64,000 nt of DNA from NCBI GenBank assembly GCA_009783265.1, contig WRHM01000002.1, positions 30,564 through 94,563 on the forward strand, in the 5' to 3' direction. The translations under genes were made by a program, and so were the position numbers. The notes below the pieces were generated by a model. It worked only from the letters and a program-made list of their open reading frames with translations, was not told where the DNA came from and made no database searches. This document shows, piece after piece, positions 34,369-42,314 of the stretch. Every line of letters begins with the position of its first letter. The first letter of the stretch is position 1. The stretch is from Oscillospiraceae bacterium (lineage in GTDB: Bacteria; Bacillota; Clostridia; Oscillospirales; WRJC01).

Positions 34369-35022
34369 ATGTATGACCCGTATAATAATCCGTATGAAGA
34401 AAATAAAACTCCGGAAATCGAAGTGAATTTCAAGCGAAACCGCATTTCTACGAAAAAATCCGGAATAGGGACTGTAAACGCCGGAGGAGCTATAATAATT
34501 ATAATATTTGTCGTTTTGTGTCTTACTATATTCGGGCTCCTGTCTTTTACTACTTCGTTTGCGGATAAAAAACTCGCCGAAAGAAATCTTGAAAGCGTTT
34601 CGCAGTATTATAAAGCGGATTCGGAAGCTGAAGAAGCTTTAACAAAAATTTTTGACGCGGTATATAATAAAATTTTATCAAATTCAGGGTCGGATGGTTT
34701 TTTTGATGAAAATTTCGTTAATTCTGTAGTTTCAGGTTTATCGGACATATCCGGTGAAGTTGAAATAATTGACGTATATACGCCTTATATCGAAGGATTA
34801 GGCTCTGACGAATATTTAGTTGCTGTTTATTATCGCACTAATATGGGAGCCGGAGCCGTAAAAAATGACAAAATTGAATTTTATTTAAGTTCTGAAGTAA
34901 ATTTAATTTATAACGAAAATACAAAAAAATTATCTTATAAAATTTCCGAGTGGAAAGTCATGATAGAATCTGAATTTGAATATGACAATGAAAATCTAAA
35001 TGTGTGGGACGGAATGTTTTGA
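34369..35022 (+). CDS. PilX-like membrane protein of the pilus-like operon
   Basis: A 217-residue protein. A 30-residue cytoplasmic head is followed by GGAIIIIIFVVLCLTIFGLLSF, a helix of the kind found at the start of PilX/minor pilin assembly proteins, then ADKKLAERNLESVSQYYKADSEAEEAL, typical of the coiled segment after it. The rest is a beta-rich outer domain. AAAGGCGG precedes the ATG. Its position before pilT and after the other pilin-like genes suggests an assembly role, which is inference. Confidence 0.65.
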   Translation: MYDPYNNPYEENKTPEIEVNFKRNRISTKKSGIGTVNAGGAIIIIIFVVLCLTIFGLLSFTTSFADKKLAERNLESVSQYYKADSEAEEALTKIFDAVYNKILSNSGSDGFFDENFVNSVVSGLSDISGEVEIIDVYTPYIEGLGSDEYLVAVYYRTNMGAGAVKNDKIEFYLSSEVNLIYNENTKKLSYKISEWKVMIESEFEYDNENLNVWDGMF

Positions 35023-35051
35023 TATATTACGGAGGATTATAATAATTTTAT

Positions 35052-36113
35052 ATGGAAATCAATCTTTTGGAAATTTTTAAAGAAGCAACCGAAAAAAAGG
35101 CATCGGATATTTTTATAGTTGCGGGGCTGCCGCTTTCAATAAAAGTCAAAGGCGAAATAATTCCGATAATACCCGACCGGCTTATGCCTGACGATACTGA
35201 AATCGTAGTAAAAGAAATATTTGATATAGCCCAGAATCCAAATTGGGAAAGATTTTTGGAAACGGGCGATGCGGACTTTTCTATGTCCGTGCCGCCTTAC
35301 GGGCGGTTCAGGGTCAATACATACCGGCAGAGAAGTTCTCTGGCGGCTGTTCTGCGTTTGGTCGCGTTCGGTTTGCCTGACCCGGCGAGTTTGGGAATCC
35401 CTCCGGCGGTCGTAGCGCTTTACAAACATACAAAAGGGCTTATTCTGGTCACAGGACCCACCGGAAGCGGTAAATCCACTACGCTTGCATGCGTTGTAGA
35501 CGAGATAAACAAAAACAGAAAAGGCCATATCATGACACTCGAAGACCCTATAGAATTTATCCACAGGCATCAGCAGAGCATAGTCAGCCAAAGGGAAGTG
35601 CCGTCGGATACATTGAGTTATCTGCAAGCCTTAAAAGCAGTCCTGAGGCAATCGCCGGACGTTATACAGATAGGTGAAATGCGGGATATAGAAACGATAG
35701 GCATAGCTTTGACCGCAGCCGAAACAGGGCATTTGGTGCTTTCAACGCTCCACACGTCGAGCGCGGCAGCTACAATCGACCGAATCGTGGATATTTTCCC
35801 TCCTCAGGCGCAGCATCAGGTAAGATTACAGCTATCTATGACGCTTGTAGCCGTCGTTTCGCAGATTTTAGTACCTACGGTAGACAAAGGACTGGCGGCT
35901 GCTTTTGAAGTTATGATTTGTACGAACGCCGTTGCCAATATGATACGGGAAAATAAATTAAATCAATTAAATTCCGTAATTCACACATCGGGGGATATTG
36001 GAATGCAGACAATGGATTCAAGCCTTGTGAATTTAGTTAAAAAAGGCGCGATAACAAAAGATACTGCTATGCTATATAGTCCGAATCCTGAAATTATAAC
36101 GCGTATGCTGTAA
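35052..36113 (+). CDS. pilT: PilT-type retraction ATPase
   Basis: A 353-residue hexameric ATPase. The Walker A GPTGSGKST is at 135-143, the Asp box EDPIE at 164-168, Walker B-like GEMRD at 208-212 and the His box HLVLSTLHT at 227-235. The N-terminal domain KASDIFIVAGLPLSIKVKGEI is the PilT type. The length fits PilT (about 350), not PilB/GspE (over 500). It is the only pilus ATPase in the window. GGAGGATTA precedes the ATG. A hairpin terminator follows. Confidence 0.95.
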   Translation: MEINLLEIFKEATEKKASDIFIVAGLPLSIKVKGEIIPIIPDRLMPDDTEIVVKEIFDIAQNPNWERFLETGDADFSMSVPPYGRFRVNTYRQRSSLAAVLRLVAFGLPDPASLGIPPAVVALYKHTKGLILVTGPTGSGKSTTLACVVDEINKNRKGHIMTLEDPIEFIHRHQQSIVSQREVPSDTLSYLQALKAVLRQSPDVIQIGEMRDIETIGIALTAAETGHLVLSTLHTSSAAATIDRIVDIFPPQAQHQVRLQLSMTLVAVVSQILVPTVDKGLAAAFEVMICTNAVANMIRENKLNQLNSVIHTSGDIGMQTMDSSLVNLVKKGAITKDTAMLYSPNPEIITRML

Positions 36114-36128
36114 TATAATCTATAATAT

Positions 36129-36174
36129 AAAAATAAATAAGAGAGACGAAAATTCGTCCTTCTTATTTATTTTT
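36129..36174. terminator. bidirectional terminator after pilT
   Basis: A long hairpin with outer arms AAAAATAAATAAGA/TCTTATTTATTTTT and inner GACGAA/TTCGTC between converging pilT and the S1-domain gene. Confidence 0.85.
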
Positions 36175-36179
36175 ATAAT

Positions 36180-37145
36180 TCAAATATTAAAATTCGTTTC
36201 TATTATTTTATCGCAGTTCGGCGGCGAATATCTCCATAAATCAATCCGTCCGTTTTCTATATAATACACAGGTTTTGACGGCTTTTGTATTATCCCGTTC
36301 GGGTCGTTGTTATATGTATCTATTAATACAAGTTTTATTTTCATTCTTTCCGGAATTATATTTTTTATATATACAGCGGCGTTCTGACCTTCACGAATGT
36401 CGTCTTTATACTCGGCAAGTCCGGCTAAATTCGGGGTAAGTTCTATAAATATCCCGTACTGTTCGACGCTCCGCACAATTCCGGCGGCAGTCTGCCCGGG
36501 CTGGAATTTCGCGGCGTTTTCTTCCCATGTCCCCAATAATTCTTTATGCGTGAGAGATACTTTTTTTGCTTCGTAATCAATAAATTTTATAATTGCTTTT
36601 ATAAACTGTCCTATTTGATACCTGTCGCTGGGGTGAGATATACGCGATATTGATATGCAGTCAATAGGCAGCAAAGATATTACCCCGCAGCCTACGTCGC
36701 AAAAACAGCCGAACGGTTCAAGATGCGTCACTTTTACGTCGATTATATCCCCGCATGATAATTTCATGATATAATTATCAAGGCATTCTTCCTGCGCGGC
36801 TTTTCTTGATAAATAAACTACAGGCTCGCCGTCGGCGTCTTTTTCGATTTTCAAAACTTTAAAGCATACGGCTTTTCCTACTCTTGTTATTATCGCAATA
36901 TCTCTTATCCTGCCGTCCGAATATGACCCCAATGAAGTTTCTTCTCTTTCTATAATGCCTTTTATGCCATTCAAATCAACAGTTAAATTTTGGAAATTAT
37001 CGCATAGAATTGCTCTCGCCTCAAGGATTTTTTCTGAAACCATAGCTTTTTCAAGCCCCTGTAAACTTGATATAAATTCCCTGTTTTCGGCAGACCCTAT
37101 AAGCTGTCCTTCCGGCTGATATGTTGTTACCAATGTTTCTGTCAT
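36180..37145 (-). CDS. S1 RNA-binding domain protein (RpsA-like)
   Basis: A 321-residue protein with an N-terminal segment ending in ENREFISSLQGLEKAM and two to three S1 (OB-fold) domains. The clearest are CGDIIDVKVTHLEPFGCFCDVGCGVISLLPIDCIS (written across about residues 150-185) and GQTAAGIVRSVEQYGIFIELTPNLAGLAE near 220-250. It resembles the short ribosomal protein S1-like proteins of low-GC Gram-positives, thought to bind mRNA during translation. AGGAAAAAT precedes the ATG. It stands alone, next to a terminator shared with pilT. Confidence 0.85.
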   Translation of the reverse strand: MTETLVTTYQPEGQLIGSAENREFISSLQGLEKAMVSEKILEARAILCDNFQNLTVDLNGIKGIIEREETSLGSYSDGRIRDIAIITRVGKAVCFKVLKIEKDADGEPVVYLSRKAAQEECLDNYIMKLSCGDIIDVKVTHLEPFGCFCDVGCGVISLLPIDCISISRISHPSDRYQIGQFIKAIIKFIDYEAKKVSLTHKELLGTWEENAAKFQPGQTAAGIVRSVEQYGIFIELTPNLAGLAEYKDDIREGQNAAVYIKNIIPERMKIKLVLIDTYNNDPNGIIQKPSKPVYYIENGRIDLWRYSPPNCDKIIETNFNI

Positions 37146-37265
37146 ATTTTTCCTCCACTTTTTTGTTATTCTACGATTTATTTTTATTTTTTAGGTATTG
37201 CTATAGTAATTTTATTAAATAAAAAATAAAAATATAACAGAAATTTGACGATTTTAAAATTATTT

Positions 37266-37862
37266 TTAAAAATCGAAAAATTCGCTTTCGATCATAGAAC
37301 ATAGCGCATGATATACCGGCAAAGTATATTCCTGAATTTTATATGTTTCCAGAGATGGCAATTTTATCGCGATATCGCAAATATCTTTTAATTTTCCCCC
37401 GGTTTCGCCGGTCAACGCTATAATTTTACCGTTTAAAGATTTTGCGGTTATTGCGGCGTTTACGACATTTTCCGCGTTTCCGGAAGTCGATAAAACAATT
37501 AAAACATCTCCCTCGTCCATATATCCGTAAACCTGCTGAGCGAAAATCATATCCGCGCCAATATCATTGGAAATAGCGGTGATGAGAGCCGTCTGGCTAA
37601 CAAGCGAAATTGACCTGAGCGTTCCCTGTAATCTTGAGTTTATATCAACCGGACGTTTTAATAAAAATCCTTTCATAAATTCACCGACAATATGCTCGCT
37701 GTCAGCCGCGCTCCCGCCGTTGCCGCAAATAAGCGTCTTTTTTTTATTCGCGTAGCAATTTTTTATGATTTCATAAGCAGATTTTATATCGTCTTTTACG
37801 CATAATAAATCTTTGTAATTTTTAATCAGATTATCAAATATTTTTTGTGTTCGGTCTTTCAT
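37266..37862 (-). CDS. gmhA: phosphoheptose isomerase-like SIS protein
   Basis: A 198-residue SIS-domain isomerase, probably sedoheptulose-7-phosphate isomerase for heptose-containing glycans. CGNGGSAADSEHIVGEF carries His57 and Glu61. QEYTLPVYHALC holds Gln177 and His185, an eight-residue spacing equal to the zinc ligands in the E. coli enzyme (172/180). STSGNAENVVNA is the sugar-phosphate loop. No other heptose genes (gmhB, hldE) are near. Other phosphosugar-binding SIS proteins are possible alternatives. Confidence 0.8.
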   Translation of the reverse strand: MKDRTQKIFDNLIKNYKDLLCVKDDIKSAYEIIKNCYANKKKTLICGNGGSAADSEHIVGEFMKGFLLKRPVDINSRLQGTLRSISLVSQTALITAISNDIGADMIFAQQVYGYMDEGDVLIVLSTSGNAENVVNAAITAKSLNGKIIALTGETGGKLKDICDIAIKLPSLETYKIQEYTLPVYHALCSMIESEFFDF

Positions 37863-37921
37863 TATTTTTTATTTTCTCTTTCCTTTTTCTTTGTTATTTT
37901 AGATTTCGTAGAGTATGCTTA

Positions 37922-38494
37922 TTAGGCACGTTGCAGCCAAAGAGTTTTGAATGCTGAAAACTTTTCGGGGCAGTTTAATAATTCAATAATTTTATCAGCG
38001 CATTCTTCGTTTGTGTTTTTATGATTATCTATAGTTATATCGTAAATATCCTGCGGGTATAATGTGGCAATTTGGCTTTCAGCCTTGCCGTCCCAGTCGT
38101 ACCGCATATCGCGGTCACTGCGTTCTTTCTCACGGCGGCGAAGTTCCTCTAACGGACAAGTTACCATAACAAATAATACAGGGTTATCGCGGAGCAATTC
38201 AACCCATTCTTTCAAGCCGACTTCTTCCTCTGTATCTGTAAAATGAACAGTGTCCATAATTAGATTCATTCCTCTATCCGAAAGTGCTTTTGCTGTATAA
38301 GCCTCCACTAAATTATATTGGATATATGATTCATTTGAAATATCCACGTATTTTGAGCGACCCAACATTTGCATATAATCATCGCCGCTGATTACAAAAA
38401 ACGCTTCGGATACTCTATCTTGCAATACTCTTGCCAATGTTGATTTACCCGCGCTTGATGTTCCATTTAAAATAATTATTTTCCCTTTTTTCAT
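37922..38494 (-). CDS. small P-loop kinase, chloramphenicol phosphotransferase-like
   Basis: A 190-residue P-loop kinase. Walker A is GTSSAGKST near the start, followed by ISGDDYMQM, MDTVHFTDTEEE and VTCPLEELRRREKERSDR, the last matching the lid Arg pattern of chloramphenicol phosphotransferase-like and related kinases. The natural substrate is unknown. ATG 38494 follows GGAG by seven bases. An in-frame ATG at 38512 overlaps the stop of the upstream GNAT remnant (ATGA) but has no ribosome binding site. It could be a resistance gene or a housekeeping small-molecule kinase. Confidence 0.75.
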   Translation of the reverse strand: MKKGKIIILNGTSSAGKSTLARVLQDRVSEAFFVISGDDYMQMLGRSKYVDISNESYIQYNLVEAYTAKALSDRGMNLIMDTVHFTDTEEEVGLKEWVELLRDNPVLFVMVTCPLEELRRREKERSDRDMRYDWDGKAESQIATLYPQDIYDITIDNHKNTNEECADKIIELLNCPEKFSAFKTLWLQRA

Positions 38495-38508
38495 TTTCGT
38501 TTCTCCAA

Positions 38509-38793
38509 TCATAGCAAAACTTTATATCGGGAAACTGATAAGCCATCTAATTTAGTCAACACAAATCCTGCTTTTTCATAAGTTCTGCCCGCCGCAATGT
38601 TATCTGTTCTATTTCCAATACCTATTCCTTTGTATTTGTTAGCAGAACGTATTTTGCTTTCAAATAATTCTAACATTTTCGAGGCGATTCCTTTACCATC
38701 TTCGTTAATCTGCCAAGCGGCACGAATATTCTCACTTCTATCAATAGACTTAAACAAGTCACATTCGTCAACACTTAATTTTCGTATATTCAT
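38509..38793 (-). pseudogene. GNAT acetyltransferase with internal deletion
   Basis: A 94-residue product. Its first 20 residues (MNIRKLSVDECDLFKSID) match the start of a full-length GNAT enzyme. After ENIRAAWQINEDG it resumes at the acetyl-CoA site GKGIASKMLELFESKI and ends GRTYEKAGFVLTKLDG. Normal members are about 150-170 residues, so some 60 residues of the central strands appear missing, probably leaving it inactive. A GAGAGGTAG site remains. It abuts the kinase gene by an ATGA overlap, suggesting the kinase is still translated from this message. Confidence 0.6.
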
Positions 38794-38963
38794 TTACTAC
38801 CTCTCTTGTTGGAGAGTTATACTTGAAAAACCCTCCGTAAATTTTTTATTTTTATCATTTTCAAACTCCTCCTTTCTTTAGTTTTTTATCATATCGCATA
38901 GAAGCGTTATAACCGAAAATATAAATTTTCTGCGTTGATAAAATAACAGTTAAAATCTAATAA

Positions 38964-39863
38964 CTATTCCAATGCCAAAGCCGCATATAACCCAATGTCA
39001 TCGCCCAAAACTGCCGGGACAACCTGGCAAACATCAAGAGAATATTTCAACGCCTCACGTTCCAATACTTCCATACAAGAATCTCGCAGTAAATCTTCGC
39101 AGCGTTGATATATGCTCCCTATAATTATCATTTCGGGGTTTAACAAATCTATAAGTAAAGAAAGAGCATATCCGAGATATTCGCCGCTTGTTTTGTAAAT
39201 TTCAATCGCTTTTTCATCACCTTTTTTAGCGGCTTCGGCAATATCTTTCGCAGTTTCGCCGTTTTTTCCAAGTTGCGCGATACCTCCGCCGCTGCAAAAT
39301 CCTTCGAACGACCCCGATTTCCCATATCCTACAGGGCCTGATTTTTCAGCGCGTATATGACCGATTTCACCAGCCATACCGTTTGTTCCGGAATATAGCT
39401 TGCCGTCTAAAATCAATCCGGCTCCGAATCCTGTCCCGAACGTTAAAAAAATCACGTTTTTCAAATTTTTATCTTTTCCCGCTCCGAATTTCCATTCGGC
39501 GAGGGCGCATGCGTTTGCGTCGTTTTCAAGAATTGTTTTAATATTATATTTATTTTCAAAATATTCGACGATATGAACGTTATCCCAGCCAATAAGATTC
39601 GGCGGCGATAATATCACTCCGGCTTTACTGTCAAGAGGCCCGCCGCAGCTTATCCCGATTGATTTAACATCGCATATTTTCAAATTGGCTTTTTCTATTA
39701 TATTTAACATTTCGTTTTCGATTTTATCAAGAGTTGTTATATATGTATTGTCTTTTATCGTGGGGAAAAAAGACATATCGATAAATTTTACGCCGTTTTC
39801 GGTTATTTTACCGAGAATAACGGCGCATTTTGTTCCCCCTATATCTATGCCGATTTTATACAT
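38964..39863 (-). CDS. ROK-family sugar kinase or regulator, lacking the zinc cluster
   Basis: A 299-residue ROK protein. It has the phosphate motif IGIDIGGTKCAVILG, the sugar-binding ENDANACALAEW, TFGTGFGAGLILDG, GEIGHIRAE and a C-terminal PEMIIIGS motif. The usual CxCGxxGCxE zinc cluster is replaced by GKSGSFEGFCSGGGIA, as in a divergent subgroup. It has no DNA-binding domain, so it is a kinase candidate. ATG 39863 follows GGGGTG by five bases; an in-frame TTG at 39875 would overlap that site. The substrate is unknown. It lies beside tRNA-Arg. Confidence 0.83.
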   Translation of the reverse strand: MYKIGIDIGGTKCAVILGKITENGVKFIDMSFFPTIKDNTYITTLDKIENEMLNIIEKANLKICDVKSIGISCGGPLDSKAGVILSPPNLIGWDNVHIVEYFENKYNIKTILENDANACALAEWKFGAGKDKNLKNVIFLTFGTGFGAGLILDGKLYSGTNGMAGEIGHIRAEKSGPVGYGKSGSFEGFCSGGGIAQLGKNGETAKDIAEAAKKGDEKAIEIYKTSGEYLGYALSLLIDLLNPEMIIIGSIYQRCEDLLRDSCMEVLEREALKYSLDVCQVVPAVLGDDIGLYAALALE

Positions 39864-39898
39864 TACGCACCCCAATCAATAATATTTTATAAATTCAC

Positions 39899-39975
39899 TG
39901 GCCCGTCCTACAGGAATCGAACCTGCAACCGTCAGAATCGGAATCTGATACTCTATCCAATTGAGCTAAGGACGG
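39899..39975 (-). tRNA. tRNA-Arg (anticodon CCG)
   Basis: A 77-base tRNA with encoded CCA. The acceptor stem CCGTCCT pairs with AGGACGG. The anticodon stem TCAGA/TCTGA encloses the loop TTCCGAT, giving anticodon CCG (reads CGG). The T-arm is GCAGG-TTCGATT-CCTGT. It lies between the ROK gene and the arginine operon, on the opposite strand to the latter. Confidence 0.95.
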
Positions 39976-40080
39976 ATAAATAATATTTAATACATAAATT
40001 ATACCATATATTTATAAAAAAAGCAATATAAATATATTTTATATATGATATTTAAAATAATTATAGAGAAATAATATAAA

Positions 40081-40126
40081 ATATATTGCATTATTATGCA
40101 ATTCGTGGTATAATAATGCAATATAT
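40081..40126. promoter_or_regulatory. argG promoter with ARG-box-like palindrome
   Basis: A perfect inverted repeat with 16-base arms (40081-40096 and 40111-40126). Inside the left arm region lies an 18-base dyad ATTGCAT-TATT-ATGCAAT (40085-40102), the length and style of an arginine repressor box. An extended -10 TGG-TATAAT (TATAAT at 40109-40114), with TTGCAT 17 bases upstream, overlaps both arms. This is where an ArgR-type repressor would act, 36 bases or more before argG. ArgR itself is not in the window. Confidence 0.65.
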
Positions 40127-40161
40127 AAATAAAATATAAGTTTTTTGAGGAGATTTGTTAA

Positions 40162-41379
40162 ATGAATAATATTAAAAAAATCGTTTTGGCTTATTCCGGA
40201 GGTCTTGATACATCTATTATAATCCCGTGGCTTAAAGAAAATTACGAAGGCTGCGAGGTTATCGCGGTCGCGGGAAACGTAGGGCAGGGCGACGGCGAAC
40301 TTGACGGACTTGAAGAAAAAGCGATTAAAACGGGCGCGTCGAAAATTTATATAGAAGATTTAAAAAAAGAATTTGTAGAGGATTTTATTTTCCCGACTCT
40401 AAAAGCCGGCGCGAAATACGAGGGTAAATATTTGCTTGGGACTTCGTTTGCGCGTCCCGTTATCGCTAAAAGAGTCGTTGAGATTGCGTTAAAAGAAAAC
40501 GCCGACGCTATCGCTCACGGCTGCACAGGAAAAGGCAACGATCAGGTCAGGTTTGAACTGACGATAAAAGCGTTTGCGCCTAACATGAAGATTATCGCGC
40601 CGTGGCGTGAATGGAATATAAAATCACGCGACGAAGAAATAGATTATGCCGAATCTCATAATATTCCGTTAAAAATTTCACGCGAGACAAATTATTCAAA
40701 AGATAAAAATATCTGGCATTTATCTCACGAGGGATTAGATCTTGAAGATCCCGCAAATGAACCGGATTATGATAAAATTTTAGAACTCGGCGTTACCCCC
40801 GAAAACGCGCCGGATATTCCGGAATATCTCGAAATATCGTTTGACAAAGGCGTTCCGGTTAAATTAAACGGCAAAAAAATCGATAGTGTTTCACTTGTCG
40901 AAGAATTAAACAAACTTGGCGGCAAACACGGTATCGGAATAGAAGATATAGTTGAAAACAGGCTTGTAGGTATGAAAAGCAGGGGAGTTTATGAAACTCC
41001 GGGCGGAGCGATTTTATACAAGGCGCATGAAATACTCGAAACACTCACGCTTGACCGCGATACATTGCATTTAAAACAGGAGTTATCAGGAAAGTTCGCA
41101 GATTTTGTTTATTTCGGTCAATGGTTCGCACCCGCAAGGGAAGCTCTCTCAGCGTTTGTTGATAAAACGCAGGAAAATGTGAACGGCGATGTTAAATTAA
41201 AATTATACAAAGGCAATATAATCCCTGCGGGCGTAACTTCGCCCAATTCTCTGTACGATATTAATATTGCGGCGTTCGGCGATGACGGCGGCGCGTATAA
41301 TCAAAAAGACGCAGAAGGATTTATAAACCTGTTTGGATTGCCGATAAAAGTTCAGGCGTTAGCGAATAAGATGAAATAA
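40162..41379 (+). CDS. argG: argininosuccinate synthase
   Basis: Joins citrulline and aspartate using ATP in the seventh step of arginine synthesis. The N-terminal PP-loop AYSGGLDTS (residues 10-18), [16 protein letters not shown] and the C-terminal [21 protein letters not shown] blocks are typical. The length is 405 residues. A TTTGAGGAGA site precedes the ATG. It leads the operon argG-methyltransferase-argH-argC-cupin-argJ-argB, behind a palindromic promoter. Confidence 0.98.
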   Translation: MNNIKKIVLAYSGGLDTSIIIPWLKENYEGCEVIAVAGNVGQGDGELDGLEEKAIKTGASKIYIEDLKKEFVEDFIFPTLKAGAKYEGKYLLGTSFARPVIAKRVVEIALKENADAIAHGCTGKGNDQVRFELTIKAFAPNMKIIAPWREWNIKSRDEEIDYAESHNIPLKISRETNYSKDKNIWHLSHEGLDLEDPANEPDYDKILELGVTPENAPDIPEYLEISFDKGVPVKLNGKKIDSVSLVEELNKLGGKHGIGIEDIVENRLVGMKSRGVYETPGGAILYKAHEILETLTLDRDTLHLKQELSGKFADFVYFGQWFAPAREALSAFVDKTQENVNGDVKLKLYKGNIIPAGVTSPNSLYDINIAAFGDDGGAYNQKDAEGFINLFGLPIKVQALANKMK

Positions 41380-41396
41380 ATAGAGGTACGAACATA

Positions 41397-42314
41397 ATGA
41401 ACACAAGCAGCAACGAAATATGGATTGACTGTACTAACTACAACGATTTTGAATCAACTCGTCCGGTATTATTTAGGGACGATATGAGAGAACAATTTCT
41501 TAAATGGCTCAGAATAAAACCCGATCATAAAGTTCTTGTCGGCGGGTGCGGACCGGGCGTCGAGGTAAGGTTTATCGCGAAAGGCCTCGAATCGGGAAAA
41601 GTCACGGGTTTTGACATAAGCAAATATTTTGTCGAACATGGCAATAAAAAAATTGCCGAAGAAGGATTATCTGACAAAGCCGAAATTGTTCTTGACGACG
41701 GATATAATCTTTCTTTTGCAAACAATACTTTTGACGCGATTGTAAATCATCAGTATATCGGCGTTTTATCCGACCCTGTCGCAGGATTGAAAGAATTAAT
41801 AAGAGTGTGTAAAATCGGAGGAACTGTTTCAGTTTCCGCATCAGGACGCGGAGGTGGCGGGTGTGATTCTGACTGCGCTTTTGAAAATAATGAGCGATTA
41901 AAAGAATTAACGGACAGGTATATGCAGACATTTTGGAAAATATATACTCCCAAAGAATTAAAACAGAGTGAATACTGGCATTCGCAGCGTTATCCTAAAA
42001 TGTTTGCTGAGTTCGGACTTAAAAATATAACTATTCACGCTTATGCTTCTGCATTTTCGTACAGCGACAGTTATTGGTCTGACGAATTTAAAACATATAA
42101 AATAAAGTCAGGTATGGGAAAAGAAATTAAAAATATAGAAAGCAATAGCGAAGATTTAAGATTTCAGGAATATGGTTTTTCAAAACAAGATTTTCAGGAA
42201 TTAATTAAATTGAATAAAACCAAACAAGAATATCTGTTAAATAATCTCAATAATAATCAAGATTGGGAATGGTCGGTAAGCACAAATTATATAGTTGCAG
42301 GAGAAAAATCATGA
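41397..42314 (+). CDS. class I SAM-dependent methyltransferase in the arginine operon
   Basis: A 305-residue methyltransferase. The SAM-binding motif I is VLVGGCGPGVEVRFIAKG near residue 45, followed by VTGFDIS and FANNTFDAIVNHQYIGVL for motifs II-III. It is inserted between argG and argH with an ATGA overlap into argH. The substrate is unknown; no arginine-specific feature is visible. GAGGTACG precedes the ATG. Confidence 0.83.
   Translation: MNTSSNEIWIDCTNYNDFESTRPVLFRDDMREQFLKWLRIKPDHKVLVGGCGPGVEVRFIAKGLESGKVTGFDISKYFVEHGNKKIAEEGLSDKAEIVLDDGYNLSFANNTFDAIVNHQYIGVLSDPVAGLKELIRVCKIGGTVSVSASGRGGGGCDSDCAFENNERLKELTDRYMQTFWKIYTPKELKQSEYWHSQRYPKMFAEFGLKNITIHAYASAFSYSDSYWSDEFKTYKIKSGMGKEIKNIESNSEDLRFQEYGFSKQDFQELIKLNKTKQEYLLNNLNNNQDWEWSVSTNYIVAGEKS

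Noticed and set aside
39976..40161. T-box or other riboswitch in the argG leader
   Set aside because: The leader is short and AT-rich, and no T-box core or terminator/antiterminator pair is visible; the only structure is the promoter palindrome.
41525..41953. Long minus-strand open frames within the methyltransferase gene
   Set aside because: They shadow a well-supported gene and have no ribosome binding site or recognisable protein content.
42263..42310. Upstream extension of argH
   Set aside because: It only shadows the end of the methyltransferase; ATG 42311 has a good ribosome binding site and matches the family start.
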